A stretch of 64,000 nt of DNA from UBA5543 sp964464965. Its GTDB lineage: Bacteria; Bacteroidota; Bacteroidia; Chitinophagales; Chitinophagaceae. Below are positions 16,463 through 25,368 of the stretch, piece after piece; the first letter of the stretch is position 1; every line of letters starts with the position of its first letter. Location of the stretch: assembly GCA_964464965.1 (NCBI GenBank), contig CAYXHM010000008.1:62001-126000 (forward strand), in the 5' to 3' direction. The position numbers and the translations under genes are program-made. The notes beneath the pieces are model-generated. The model saw only the letters and a list, made by a program, of their open reading frames with translations, made no database searches and was not told where the DNA came from.

Positions 16463-18664
16463 ATGGCAAAAAAGAAACAACAAGCCGGTAAAACAGCCCC
16501 GCAGGCAACCGGTACTACTGTTGCGGCTACAGGGCCCGTCCTGCAAAATGATACGGTTATCAATACTGGCCTATGGAATAAAGTATTCATGGCCAGCCTT
16601 GTGCTTGTGTTTATCCTGATGGGTGTTATGAGTTTCCGGTATGGCCTTTCGGGCGATGAGGTGGACATGAACGAATATGGTAAATTCATACTTCGCTACT
16701 TTACCAGCTTTGGCGCAGATGATACGGTGTTTCATATACCCAAGCACCTGGACCGTGATGGTGTAATGATATATTATGGCGGTTTTTTTGACCTTGTTTG
16801 TGCTATTGTCAATAAGTTTTCTCCTTTTGATGAATATGCCACCCGCCACCTGCTGAATGCATGGGTGGGTTTTGTAGGCATATGGTTCAGTGCCCGTATA
16901 GTGGCTATGCTTACAGATAAAAGGCTGGCTACGCTTACCGTATGGCTTATGTTCCTGTCCCCGTTCTTCCTGGGGCATGCTATGAACAACCCCAAGGATA
17001 TACCATTGGCTACCGCGTATATAGTAGCTGTGTTCTTCATCATCCGTTTCTTTGAGCGTTTCCCAACCGTGAAAAAGACAGATTACCTGTGGGTGATACT
17101 GAGCATTGGCATTGCTATAAACATACGTGTGGCGGGTATCCTGCTTATACCATACCTGTTTGTGTACCTGGGCATTATGTACATAGTAAAGTCTGCCGCA
17201 AAACAGCAGGTAAACCTGAAAGACTATACCAAACCACTGGTGATAATTGCCGTGCTGGGTTACCTGGCAGGCAGCCTGTTCTGGCCCTACGGGCAAAAGA
17301 ACCCGCTTACCAATCCGCTTACCGCACTCAGCGAAATGAGCAACTTCAAAGTGAACCTTGGCCAGATATGGGAGGGTGAAAAGGTTTTTTCAGGAGAGTT
17401 GCCCGGTTCTTACCTTATCAAGAGCTTTTTTATTACCAATACCTATGCGTTACTGGGAGGTTTGTTGCTGTTCATCTTCCTCATCAGGAATACTGCTAAA
17501 AACAAACGTGCGCATATTATCTACTTCGTGGCTTTTACTGCGTTCTTTCCCTTGTTCTACATTATTTATAAAAAGTCTAATGTGTACCATGCGTGGAGGC
17601 ACGTATTGTTTATTTTTCCTTCTGTAGTGGTACTGGCATCCCTTGGCTGGTCGTACCTGGATGGGTTTATAGCCCGCAACAGTAAAAAGATGGGTATAGG
17701 CCTGGGTATAGCGGCACTGCTGCTTGTAGAGCCTGTATTATTCATTGTGCCTACCTTCCCTAATACTGTAACCTACCACAACCAGTTTGCAGGTGGGGTA
17801 GAGGGCGCATATGGTCAATACGAGGTGGATTATTACTACAACAGTGTAAAACAGTGCGCTGACTATTTTATAGAGAAAGAACTGCCTAAATACAAGCCTG
17901 AAGATACTGTGGTGCTGGCTACAAATGCCGCACACCTGATGTCTGTGTACATGGCCGACTATAAGAATGTAAGGGTAGAATACGTGCGTTTCCCTGAAAA
18001 AGATATGAAACCCTGGGATTATGCCATCTTCCATATAGCATTGATACCACTGGAGGAAATACAGGCTGAGAAATGGCTGCCATCTACCACCGTATTTGTT
18101 GCAGAAGTAAAAGACAAGCCGCTGAGTGCATTGATAAAACGCCCCTCGCAAAACGATATGCTGGGTTTTAAAGCGTTGGAAAGTGGTAACAGGGAGCTGG
18201 CATTACAGTATTTTATGAAACATCTGCAGACGGACAGTACCAACCTGAACGTACTGGGGGTTACCGCAAGGGTGCTGATGGAAATGGGCAAGCCCGATAG
18301 TGCTTACATCTATGCTAACAAAGCATATGCCCTTGATAAGGTAGGCGTAGAAACAAAGCGGGTGTATGGTATGGCGCTGGCTTATAAGGGAGAGGCAGAA
18401 AAAGCGCGGGCTATTTTCAAAGAGATTATTGCAGAAAGGCCTGACTATGTAATGGCTTATTACTATATGGCCATGGTAGAACGTGGTATGGGCTTATACC
18501 AGGAAGCACTGGGGAATTTTAATACCGTAGCACAGGCTTTTGAAAAACAAGACCCTTCAATATCAGCAGAATGTTACCAGTTGATGGGGGATATCTTTAA
18601 GCAGAACGGGGATGCTGCACAGGCTGATAATATGTACCGGAAAGCAGCCGGATTACGGAGATAA
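16463..18664 (+). CDS. GT39-type membrane glycosyltransferase with C-terminal TPRs
   Basis: 733 residues from ATG 16463 (MAKKKQQAG). A positively charged start is followed by about ten to eleven membrane segments (residues 35-450). The first outer loop bears SGDEVDMNEYG, with the acidic pair expected of lipid-phosphosugar-dependent GT-C enzymes. From about residue 590 the chain turns soluble and has three TPR-like units (ALQYFMKHLQTDSTNLNVL, AYIYANKAYALDKVGVE, ARAIFKEIIAERPDYVMAY). The TPRs probably bind a partner protein outside the membrane. The acceptor is unknown. Divergent from the GT2/FAD pair and probably part of the same glycan pathway. Confidence 0.85.
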   Translation: MAKKKQQAGKTAPQATGTTVAATGPVLQNDTVINTGLWNKVFMASLVLVFILMGVMSFRYGLSGDEVDMNEYGKFILRYFTSFGADDTVFHIPKHLDRDGVMIYYGGFFDLVCAIVNKFSPFDEYATRHLLNAWVGFVGIWFSARIVAMLTDKRLATLTVWLMFLSPFFLGHAMNNPKDIPLATAYIVAVFFIIRFFERFPTVKKTDYLWVILSIGIAINIRVAGILLIPYLFVYLGIMYIVKSAAKQQVNLKDYTKPLVIIAVLGYLAGSLFWPYGQKNPLTNPLTALSEMSNFKVNLGQIWEGEKVFSGELPGSYLIKSFFITNTYALLGGLLLFIFLIRNTAKNKRAHIIYFVAFTAFFPLFYIIYKKSNVYHAWRHVLFIFPSVVVLASLGWSYLDGFIARNSKKMGIGLGIAALLLVEPVLFIVPTFPNTVTYHNQFAGGVEGAYGQYEVDYYYNSVKQCADYFIEKELPKYKPEDTVVLATNAAHLMSVYMADYKNVRVEYVRFPEKDMKPWDYAIFHIALIPLEEIQAEKWLPSTTVFVAEVKDKPLSALIKRPSQNDMLGFKALESGNRELALQYFMKHLQTDSTNLNVLGVTARVLMEMGKPDSAYIYANKAYALDKVGVETKRVYGMALAYKGEAEKARAIFKEIIAERPDYVMAYYYMAMVERGMGLYQEALGNFNTVAQAFEKQDPSISAECYQLMGDIFKQNGDAAQADNMYRKAAGLRR

Positions 18665-18675
18665 GTATAGATTGG

Positions 18676-18702
18676 GGAGTATATTATATACTCCTAATTT
18701 TG
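18676..18702 (+). terminator. Weak terminator after the GT39-type gene
   Basis: GGAGTATAT-T-ATATACTCC at 18676-18694 is a 19-base palindrome followed by TAATTTT. The stem is AT-rich, so strength is uncertain. Confidence 0.4.
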
Positions 18703-18840
18703 AACTATGATGATGATGGCTATAAAGGTATATAGACCAACCAGGGCTATCGTAATCCACTTTGTGCCAGTATGGGGCTGTTTCAGGGGTAATTTCCAGG
18801 ACATATTCATACGTTTTTTCCCGTGATCTGTTTGTTGCAT
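18694..18840 (-). CDS. Small single-pass membrane protein
   Basis: A 48-residue frame beginning MQQTDHGKKRMNMSWKLPLK and ending with one membrane helix (WITIALVGLYTFIAIIIIVQ) and QN. The start is preceded by AAAAGGAGGGAGCCG, a strong Shine-Dalgarno sequence, which is uncommon in this phylum and speaks for real translation. The predicted layout is a cytoplasmic basic N-terminus and a helix at the C-terminus. No family is recognised. It lies in the 380-base gap 18665-19045, which otherwise shows only the weak palindrome at 18676. Confidence 0.55.
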   Translation of the reverse strand: MQQTDHGKKRMNMSWKLPLKQPHTGTKWITIALVGLYTFIAIIIIVQN

Positions 18841-19045
18841 CGGCTCCCTCCTTTTCTGTGCCGACCTACTTAATAACGCAGGCCGTTTTTATTTATTGTA
18901 TATCATCACAATAAATATTCTAAAACAAATATCAAGCCAAAACTGCTAAGTATTTATCAGTTTAATGTCAGGAAGTCCATTAAGTCTGTATTATTAATGC
19001 AATAAGGGATATTACTACCATTGCAATATGGCTGTGGTTACTGGC

Positions 19046-19264
19046 TTATTCCAGGTTGCAGACGTAGTCATCGCCCGTATAGCGGCCTGATATGGGTAGT
19101 GTTTTACATTTTTCTTCTGCTGTTTTTTTATTGCCTTTTACTTCAGATGCCGGCGTAGAGCGATTAAGGCTCGGGCTATAGCAAGTGCATTTGTAAGTTT
19201 TCTGGCAGGATGCCAGCATTATTACTGAAACAGCAAGTATGCAACCAATTGTATATAGCTTCAT
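19046..19264 (-). CDS. Small lipoprotein of unknown function
   Basis: 72 residues. The signal peptide ends in a lipobox (VIMLASC, cysteine at about residue 20), so the protein should be lipid-anchored. The mature part is about 50 residues with cysteines at KCTCYS, EEKCKT and YVCNLE, which could form disulfides. I do not recognise the family. Stand-alone gene, divergent from the FKBP isomerase gene. Confidence 0.7.
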   Translation of the reverse strand: MKLYTIGCILAVSVIMLASCQKTYKCTCYSPSLNRSTPASEVKGNKKTAEEKCKTLPISGRYTGDDYVCNLE

Positions 19265-19359
19265 GAGGATGTCTATTTTTTGAAAATTAGCAAAACCTTT
19301 TTCATTTTACAAGTTTAGGTATCGCCCAACTTTGATTAATTTCGCAGAAATAACTAATA

Positions 19360-19794
19360 ATGGGTATTACTGATAAACTGAGACTGATGAAGCAAGCTAA
19401 GGCTGAAGAGAACCTGAAAGCAGGACACGATTTCCTGGCAGAAAATAAAAACAGGGAGGGTGTTACAGAATTACCCAGTGGTTTACAATACCTGGTGATA
19501 TCAGAAGGTACAGGCCCAAAGCCTACTGCCTATAATAAAGTTACCTGCCATTATCATGGCACTTTAATAAATGGTACCATATTCGATAGTTCTGTACAAA
19601 GGGGCAAGCCCGCCACCTTCCCGCTGAACATGGTGATTACCGGCTGGACGGAAGGTCTGCAACTGATGGCTACCGGCAGCAAGTACCGATTCTTTATACC
19701 GCCACACCTGGCCTATGGCGACAGGCATGTAAGCGCTGAAATAGGGCCTAACAGCACATTGATATTTGATGTAGAACTTCTGGATATAAATTAA
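19360..19794 (+). CDS. FKBP-type peptidyl-prolyl isomerase
   Basis: 144 residues. A helical N-terminus (residues 1-35) precedes one FKBP domain: LPSGLQYLVISEGTGPKP, VTCHYHGTLINGTIFDSS, GWTEGLQLMATGSKYRFFIPP, LAYGDR and STLIFDVELL, the order found in FklB/Mip-like enzymes. It speeds cis-trans isomerisation of proline bonds. No signal peptide is visible, so it is likely cytoplasmic. The likely promoter is TAATTTCG at 19337-19344, one base off the consensus. Confidence 0.93.
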   Translation: MGITDKLRLMKQAKAEENLKAGHDFLAENKNREGVTELPSGLQYLVISEGTGPKPTAYNKVTCHYHGTLINGTIFDSSVQRGKPATFPLNMVITGWTEGLQLMATGSKYRFFIPPHLAYGDRHVSAEIGPNSTLIFDVELLDIN

Positions 19795-19805
19795 AGAAGT
19801 ACTGA

Positions 19806-20357
19806 TTACAGTTGCGTAGCGGTGTAAATTATATCTACACTATACGTACCCGCAGGGAAATCATATCCGGGGTCGGCCTTGTACTGCACTGCAAAAGTAT
19901 TGTCACCACCGGGCGTTCCGGCATTTATTAACCTGCGCTTGCTGGCAGACATACTTTTGTATTTGTTATTTACATTACCGGGCACTTTACCTCCTGTATT
20001 GTTCTTTACCACTTTTATCAGCAACTTGTTAACGCTCATCTTTGGGTCGGCTGTAGCGTTGCCATTATAAGAAAACCTGTTAGAAGCAGCTTTTGCAGTG
20101 ATGTTGAATTTTTTGTTGGAACGTATTTTTAATTCTATAGGGTCAGACTCTACGCCATTGGCATAGTCATTTACATCATCAAAAGCCAGGGTTACCACAT
20201 CACCGGCATCAAGGTTATTACTCCGGAAGGTTATGTCTATGGCATTACTCATGCTCATTTTTGCTGATTGTGTAGCAGTAGCAGGTTTATTATGCTGTGC
20301 TTTCGCGATGGTAAGTGAGGCGGTTAAAATAGAGAGTGTGATAGTCAGATTTTTCAT
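19806..20357 (-). CDS. Secreted pilin-like beta-sandwich protein (paralogue 2 of a family)
   Basis: 183 residues with a signal peptide (MKNLTITLSILTASLTIAKAQ). It shares with the next gene upstream and with the protein at 44456-44998 a series of motifs in the same order: NDYANGVES, SNKKFNITAKA, NTGGKVP, INAGTPGGDNTF, and the end FPAGTYSVDIIYTATQL. The repeated end resembles the last strand of pilin-like and WxL-like subunits. Family function is not known. The stop is 11 bases from that of the convergent FKBP gene, and the paralogue upstream ends 40 bases before its start, so the two probably form an operon. Confidence 0.75.
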   Translation of the reverse strand: MKNLTITLSILTASLTIAKAQHNKPATATQSAKMSMSNAIDITFRSNNLDAGDVVTLAFDDVNDYANGVESDPIELKIRSNKKFNITAKAASNRFSYNGNATADPKMSVNKLLIKVVKNNTGGKVPGNVNNKYKSMSASKRRLINAGTPGGDNTFAVQYKADPGYDFPAGTYSVDIIYTATQL

Positions 20358-20397
20358 TGCTTTGGTTTTTATAGTTTGTTTTTTGCAAAAATGATAG

Positions 20398-20955
20398 TTA
20401 CAGTTGCGTAGCTGTGTACACTACGTTTACAGCATAAGTGCCTGCCGGGAAGTTAAAACCCGGTGTAGCTTTGTATTGTACGTTAAATGTATTGTCGCCA
20501 CCCGGTGTAGCATTATTAATAATGGTCTGGCTGGATGATGACATGCTCCTGTATTTATTATTGAAGCTGCTACCTACGCTACCACCGGTTTTGTTATCCG
20601 TTATTTTTAGGAAAAGTACGTTACTCACACTCATAGATGGTGCGGGCGATGTGCTGCCACTGTAGGTAAACTTTGAAGACGATGTTTTTGCCTGTACCCT
20701 GAATTTTTTGTTGGAACGTACCTTTACCTGGTAAGCGCCGGACTCAACACCATTTGCATAGTCGTTTACATCTTCAAATACCAGCGATACCACATCTCCT
20801 GCATTAGTGCCGGTGCCTGCAAATGTAATTTCTATGGCATCGCTCATTACGAGGTTGGCTGTTTGTATAGCCTGTTCCTCCTGGTTAGACTGATCCTGTG
20901 CCAGCCCGGGTAATGCGGCGGCTACCAGTATCAATATGTTTATGATTTTTTTCAT
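20398..20955 (-). CDS. Secreted pilin-like beta-sandwich protein (paralogue 1 of a family)
   Basis: 185 residues, signal peptide MKKIINILILVAAALPGLAQ. Closely related to the protein downstream: NDYANGVESGAYQVKVRSNK, then FTYSG, then NKTGGSVGSSFNNKYRSMS, INNATPGGDNTF and the end FPAGTYAVNVVYTATQL. Tandem duplication is clear. The predicted fold is all-beta. These may be substrates of the PapD-like chaperone encoded at 45186-46010, some 25 kb away; that link is an inference from the shared C-terminal motif. Confidence 0.75.
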   Translation of the reverse strand: MKKIINILILVAAALPGLAQDQSNQEEQAIQTANLVMSDAIEITFAGTGTNAGDVVSLVFEDVNDYANGVESGAYQVKVRSNKKFRVQAKTSSSKFTYSGSTSPAPSMSVSNVLFLKITDNKTGGSVGSSFNNKYRSMSSSSQTIINNATPGGDNTFNVQYKATPGFNFPAGTYAVNVVYTATQL

Positions 20956-21146
20956 TTTTACCCTTGTGTTTGGTTTGTGTTTGTTTGTCGGTACAAATAT
21001 GCAATGGTAAATGCCTTTGCAGCGAATTTCACCTGCCGGTTAACCCCTGCTTGACATATGGTTAACGACAGCTTAACATACATACACCTTTCGTCAAGTG
21101 GTATATCATACTACAGGAATAACAATATCATCATAAGGGATATTGA

Positions 21147-21177
21147 TTGTTGTACATACATTAATAGTGTATCTTTG
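21147..21177 (+). promoter_or_regulatory. Promoter of the YceI gene
   Basis: TTG at 21147-21149, 20 bases, then TATCTTTG at 21170-21177, an exact TAnnTTTG. The start codon is 29 bases downstream. Confidence 0.65.
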
Positions 21178-21206
21178 CAATATCATTCACAAATAAATAA
21201 GATATT

Positions 21207-21737
21207 ATGTCACAAACTAACTGGGTATTAGACCCTACGCACAGCGAAATACAGTTTAAAGTAAAACACCTGATGATTACTACAGTAACCGGGTATTTTA
21301 AAAACTTTGAAGCAAAAGCTACAACAGAAGGCGATGATTTTTCAACAGCAAATATCAGTTTCAGCGCAGATATCAATTCGTTAGATACCAATCAGGAGCA
21401 AAGGGACGGCCACCTGAAATCTGCTGATTTCTTTGATGCAGCCAATCATCCTAAAATGACTTTTGAAAATGGCAAACTACAGGGTAGTGGCGATGAGTTT
21501 ACCCTCACAGGCGACCTGACTATACGTGGTACGACCAAACAGGTAAAACTGAATGCTGAATTTGGTGGTATAGCTGTAGATGGATATGGCCAGACAAAAG
21601 CCGGTTTTACACTAAGTGGTAAAATAAGCCGTAAAGAATTCGGACTGGTGTGGGACATGGTAACAGAAGCGGGTAGTGTGGTAGTAAGTGACGATGTAAG
21701 AATCAACGCGGAAATACAATTGACGAAGCAAGCATAA
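21207..21737 (+). CDS. YceI family protein
   Basis: 176 residues with the family start WVLDPTHSEIQFKVKHL and the central SADINSLDTNQEQRDGHLKS, DFFDAANHPKMTF and GDLTIRGTTKQV, ending in a SRKEFGLVWD stretch. The fold is an eight-stranded lipocalin-like barrel that binds isoprenoid-like lipids in the family. Unlike E. coli YceI it has no signal peptide, so it is predicted to be cytoplasmic. It has a well-formed promoter of its own and is monocistronic. Confidence 0.93.
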   Translation: MSQTNWVLDPTHSEIQFKVKHLMITTVTGYFKNFEAKATTEGDDFSTANISFSADINSLDTNQEQRDGHLKSADFFDAANHPKMTFENGKLQGSGDEFTLTGDLTIRGTTKQVKLNAEFGGIAVDGYGQTKAGFTLSGKISRKEFGLVWDMVTEAGSVVVSDDVRINAEIQLTKQA

Positions 21738-21791
21738 CGGCAGTGAGTGATGTGTGATGAAGGGCGGAGTGGCGAAAGCTGCTTTGCCCTT

Positions 21792-22313
21792 TTAAGATTT
21801 GTTGATTGCTTTTAAAACTTTGCTATGGAAACTATGCATATAACCTGTCATCATCACTTTATATAATAATGGGGATATGGTTAGTATTGTTAAAATAAAT
21901 AATCCAAGAATCATATTGCTCCCAAAACCATCTGGTGCTATTATCAATGCTAACAATATTGTAGTCCAAAAAAGCGCTATTCCAGAATAATATATTGTAA
22001 GAAACGTTCTTAAATAGGAGTTGTCTATGTAATATTCAATTTGCAAGGAATAACCGTCATTACCTGGTATGATTGTCCCATTGCCTGTTATTGAGTATGT
22101 CCCTTGCCGATGTATTTCAAAGCTGTTTTCAACAACAAATCCTTCATCCCCATTCTGAAAATAACTGCTGAAATTATTACGGTCAAAATCTAATACTGAT
22201 GACTTGTCTTTGTAAACATAATTGAGGTTATCCAGTTTCTTATGGATATCAGCAGCAGACAATTCAGTTTTTATTGTCCGTGTAACAGGATTTGCCATAA
22301 AAAAATATCTCAT
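21792..22313 (-). CDS. Two-TM protein of unknown function
   Basis: 173 residues (or 168 from ATG 22298). The first 110 residues form a soluble domain rich in strands (FVVENSFEIHRQGTYSITG), followed by two hydrophobic segments (about 110-130 and 133-150) and a short basic end. I do not recognise the family. The start at 22313 lies just beyond the stop of the PspC gene (22317), so the two are probably read together and may both concern the membrane. Confidence 0.6.
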   Translation of the reverse strand: MRYFFMANPVTRTIKTELSAADIHKKLDNLNYVYKDKSSVLDFDRNNFSSYFQNGDEGFVVENSFEIHRQGTYSITGNGTIIPGNDGYSLQIEYYIDNSYLRTFLTIYYSGIALFWTTILLALIIAPDGFGSNMILGLFILTILTISPLLYKVMMTGYMHSFHSKVLKAINKS

Positions 22314-22316
22314 TCC

Positions 22317-22547
22317 CTACCACCTTACAGGGTTCCTCCTGGTCATAAGGATGTAGTTCTTCATGTTCATCCAGAAGGCGAGGATCATGTACACTATAAT
22401 GGGTGAGCCCAGGGTAAGAAAAGATATATAGATAAACCATAGCCTGATGCGTGACGAAGCTACACCCAGCTTGTCGCCAATGGCAGTGCAAACGCCAAAG
22501 GCCTTCCATTCTATAAAGTGCTTGATATCTGTGAGGCGGTTGTACAT
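22317..22547 (-). CDS. PspC domain-containing small membrane protein
   Basis: 76 residues. The family signature is present: FGVCTAIGDKLGVASSRIRLWFIY, then a hydrophobic segment (ISFLTLGSPIIVYMILAFWM). In phage-shock systems PspC senses membrane stress; in Bacteroidota short PspC proteins occur without the other Psp parts, as here. It lies between the aconitase terminator and the two-TM gene and probably starts a two-gene operon. Confidence 0.85.
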   Translation of the reverse strand: MYNRLTDIKHFIEWKAFGVCTAIGDKLGVASSRIRLWFIYISFLTLGSPIIVYMILAFWMNMKNYILMTRRNPVRW

Positions 22548-22621
22548 ATCGGTGTGTAAAATTAGTGATTTAGCTTAATACGGTGTAGCTGTGTCAGCGG
22601 GATTTGACAAAATTTTAATGT

Positions 22622-22652
22622 ATGAGCCACCGATTCAAAATCGGTGGCTCAT
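22622..22652 (-). terminator. Terminator after aconitase
   Basis: ATGAGCCACCGATT and AATCGGTGGCTCAT form a perfect 14-bp stem with loop CAA, 25 bases after the stop codon at 22678. A weak T-rich tail follows on the minus strand. Confidence 0.85.
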
Positions 22653-22677
22653 ATTATACATTATATATTGTTAATAA

Positions 22678-24945
22678 TTATCCTTTGGCAAACTCTGCAC
22701 GTATCACGTTAAGCGCACCGCCGGCTTTGAACCATTCTATCTGCTGCTCATTGTAAGTGTGGTTTACCTTGATGGTGTGTACACTCTCGTCTGCGTGGCG
22801 CAGTACAACAGTCAGTTGCTTACCTGGTGCAAACTCTTTCAGGCCTATTATGTCTATATAATCATCTTCCTGCACTTTGTCATAGTCTGCTTTGTTGTCG
22901 AAAGTCAATGCAAGCATACCTTGTTTTTTCAGGTTGGTTTCGTGGATACGGGCGAAGCTCTTTACCAGTATGGCACGTACACCCAGGTGGCGCGGCTCCA
23001 TAGCGGCGTGCTCGCGGCTGCTGCCTTCACCATAGTTTTCATCGCCCACTACCACGCTGCCTATGTTGTGGCCTTTGTAGGCACGTTGTACAGCCGGCAC
23101 CTCGCCGTATTCGCCTGTGAGTTGGTTTTTAACCCTGTTAGTTTCAAAGTTGAAGGCATTTATAGCGCCTATCAGCATGTTGTTGGATATGTTGTCCAGG
23201 TGGCCGCGGAATTTCAACCATGGGCCCGCCATAGATATATGGTCTGTAGTACACTTGCCGGCCGCTTTTATCAGCAGGCGCATGTTCAGCAGGTCTGTGC
23301 CTTCCCAGGGGGCAAAGGGGCTTAACAGTTGCAGGCGGCTGCTGTCAGGTTTTACCTCAACCGTCAGGTTACTGCCATCTACTGCCGGAGCCTGGTAGCC
23401 CGCATCTTCTACAGCAAAACCTTTTGGAGGCAATTCAAGCCCCATAGGTTCTGCCAGCATAACATGCTGACCATGTTCATTCATCAGCGTATCCTTCATA
23501 GGGTTAAAGCCCAGTTTGCCCGATATGGCAAAGGCTGTAACTATTTCAGGAGAAGCAACAAAGGCATGTGTTGAAGAAAGGCCGTCGTTACGTTTTGCAA
23601 AGTTCCTGTTGAAGGAAGTAACGATGGTGTTTTTGCGGGTAGGGTCGTCTATATGCCTTGCCCACTGGCCTATACATGGGCCGCAAGCATTGGCCAGTAC
23701 TACACCGCCCATTTTATCAAACGTATCCAGGAAGCCGTCGCGCTCTATGGTGAAACGCACCATTTCAGAACCCGGTGTTATCGTGAATTCGCTTTTTACT
23801 TTCAGGCCTTTAGCCATAGCATCTTCAGCTATAAAGGCAGAACGCGAAATATCTTCGTAAGACGAGTTGGTACAGGAACCTATCAGGGCAACCTCTACAT
23901 CTTCAGGCCAGTTGTTGGCTTTCAGCGCAGCAGCCATCTCGCTGATGGGTGTAGCCAGGTCCGGCGTGAAGGGGCCGTTTACATAGGGCTCCAGTTCGTC
24001 CAGGTTTATTTCTATTACCTGGTCGTAGTAAGTAGCAGGGTCTGCATATACCTCACTATCAGCACGCAGGTGTTCTTTTACATTGTTAGCCAGTTCTGCT
24101 ATGTCAGCACGGTCTGTGCCACGCAGGTAGTCGGCCATTTTCTCGTCGTAAGGGAACAGTGAGCAGGTAGCACCTATTTCAGCACCCATGTTACAGATGG
24201 TTCCCTTACCGGTTGCGCTCAGGCTTTCAGCGCCGTCGCCAAAGTATTCAACAATAGCGCCAGTACCACCTTTTACAGTCAGTATGCCTGCTACTTTCAG
24301 TATAATATCTTTTGCAGAAGTCCAGCCACTCATACGGCCGGTAAGTTTTATGCCTATCAGTTTCGGCATTTTCAGCTCCCATGGCAGGCCGGCCATTACA
24401 TCTACCGCATCGGCACCACCTACACCTACGGCAATCATCCCCAAGCCACCCGCATTGGGCGTATGGCTATCTGTACCTATCATCATACCACCGGGGAAAG
24501 CGTAGTTTTCCAACACCACCTGGTGGATGATACCCGCACCCGGTTTCCAGAAACCGATACCGTATTTGTTAGAGATAGATGCCAGGAAATCATACACCTC
24601 TTTATTTACATCGTTGGCAGTGGCCAGGTCGGCCTCAGCGCCTATTTTTGCCTGTATCAGGTGATCGCAGTGTACAGAGCTGGGTACTGCTACCTGGCTA
24701 CGGCCGCAGGTCATAAACTGCAACAGGGCCATTTGCGCGGTGGCATCCTGCATGGCTACCCTGTCCGGAGCGAAGTTTACATAATCTTTTCCACGTACAT
24801 GGGCTTTTGTAGCCGTTTCAGACGTGTGCGCATACAGTATTTTTTCTGCCTGTGTCAGTGGCCTGCCCAGCATCTGCCTTGCAGCTTCTGTCTTTGCGCC
24901 GTACTCACTATATACTTTCTTTATCAGGTCAATATCAAATGCCAT
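22678..24945 (-). CDS. Aconitate hydratase
   Basis: 755 residues, the length of mitochondrial-type aconitase. It turns citrate into isocitrate in the TCA cycle. The [4Fe-4S] cysteines lie in IGSCTNSSYEDI and ANACGPCIGQW. Substrate-site motifs include GTDSHTPNAGGLGMIAVGVGG and the C-terminal swivel domain motif GEGSSREHAAMEPRHLG. The ATG at 24945 begins MAFDIDLIKKVYSEYG, which fits the family. It is monocistronic and ended by a perfect hairpin. Confidence 0.95.
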   Translation of the reverse strand: MAFDIDLIKKVYSEYGAKTEAARQMLGRPLTQAEKILYAHTSETATKAHVRGKDYVNFAPDRVAMQDATAQMALLQFMTCGRSQVAVPSSVHCDHLIQAKIGAEADLATANDVNKEVYDFLASISNKYGIGFWKPGAGIIHQVVLENYAFPGGMMIGTDSHTPNAGGLGMIAVGVGGADAVDVMAGLPWELKMPKLIGIKLTGRMSGWTSAKDIILKVAGILTVKGGTGAIVEYFGDGAESLSATGKGTICNMGAEIGATCSLFPYDEKMADYLRGTDRADIAELANNVKEHLRADSEVYADPATYYDQVIEINLDELEPYVNGPFTPDLATPISEMAAALKANNWPEDVEVALIGSCTNSSYEDISRSAFIAEDAMAKGLKVKSEFTITPGSEMVRFTIERDGFLDTFDKMGGVVLANACGPCIGQWARHIDDPTRKNTIVTSFNRNFAKRNDGLSSTHAFVASPEIVTAFAISGKLGFNPMKDTLMNEHGQHVMLAEPMGLELPPKGFAVEDAGYQAPAVDGSNLTVEVKPDSSRLQLLSPFAPWEGTDLLNMRLLIKAAGKCTTDHISMAGPWLKFRGHLDNISNNMLIGAINAFNFETNRVKNQLTGEYGEVPAVQRAYKGHNIGSVVVGDENYGEGSSREHAAMEPRHLGVRAILVKSFARIHETNLKKQGMLALTFDNKADYDKVQEDDYIDIIGLKEFAPGKQLTVVLRHADESVHTIKVNHTYNEQQIEWFKAGGALNVIRAEFAKG

Positions 24946-25271
24946 TGAGTAAATATTTGGTGGTTATACTATTTAAAGTGCCGCGAATTTATCGAAAAAA
25001 GAAGATTTTTAAAAATTAAGGACGTTAAATCGCCATTTCTGTAGCAAGAAACACCTTTATAGCACTAAAACTGTGCTGTTTTTGCAAAATGCATTGTTTA
25101 TGTTCCCGATTGCGTGATTCGCTGATGCTACCAGGATTGTTAAGTGCCCGAAACGGGGTTTAACTAAAAGCAATATCGCCCTCTTATAAATAATTGGTGC
25201 AGAATGGGTTAGAAAAGGGTTGTTAAGTAATGTTAAGTAAAACGCGTTTTTAACAGGAAAAAACGTGTAAG

Positions 25272-25297
25272 AAAAAAGCCCCCGAACGTGGAGGCTT
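25272..25297 (-). terminator. Minus-strand terminator of the candidate small RNA
   Basis: On the minus strand AAGCCTCC pairs with GGGGGCTT (one T-G pair), loop ACGTTC, and TTTTTT overlaps the end of the stem. No protein gene precedes it on this strand. Confidence 0.65.
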
Positions 25298-25360
25298 GTT
25301 ATTGAAAATATGTTTTGGTGAGCGGGATATTGCCGGTTCATAGTGTTTGTTTTAACAGTA
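25272..25360 (-). ncRNA. Candidate small RNA or leader transcript
   Basis: Between an exact -7 box (TATATTTG, minus strand of 25361-25368) and a hairpin terminator (25272-25297) lies a transcript-sized stretch of about 85 bases. It contains ATGAACCGGC but the frame runs through the terminator, so a peptide is less likely. No known RNA family is recognised. Confidence 0.3.
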
Positions 25361-25368
25361 CAAATATA
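25361..25368 (-). promoter_or_regulatory. -7 box of the candidate small RNA
   Basis: Minus-strand TATATTTG matches TAnnTTTG. The TTG expected at -33 is not at the right spacing. Confidence 0.3.

Noticed and set aside
22759..23325. 188-codon plus-strand frame
   Set aside because: It is antisense to aconitase and has no domain.
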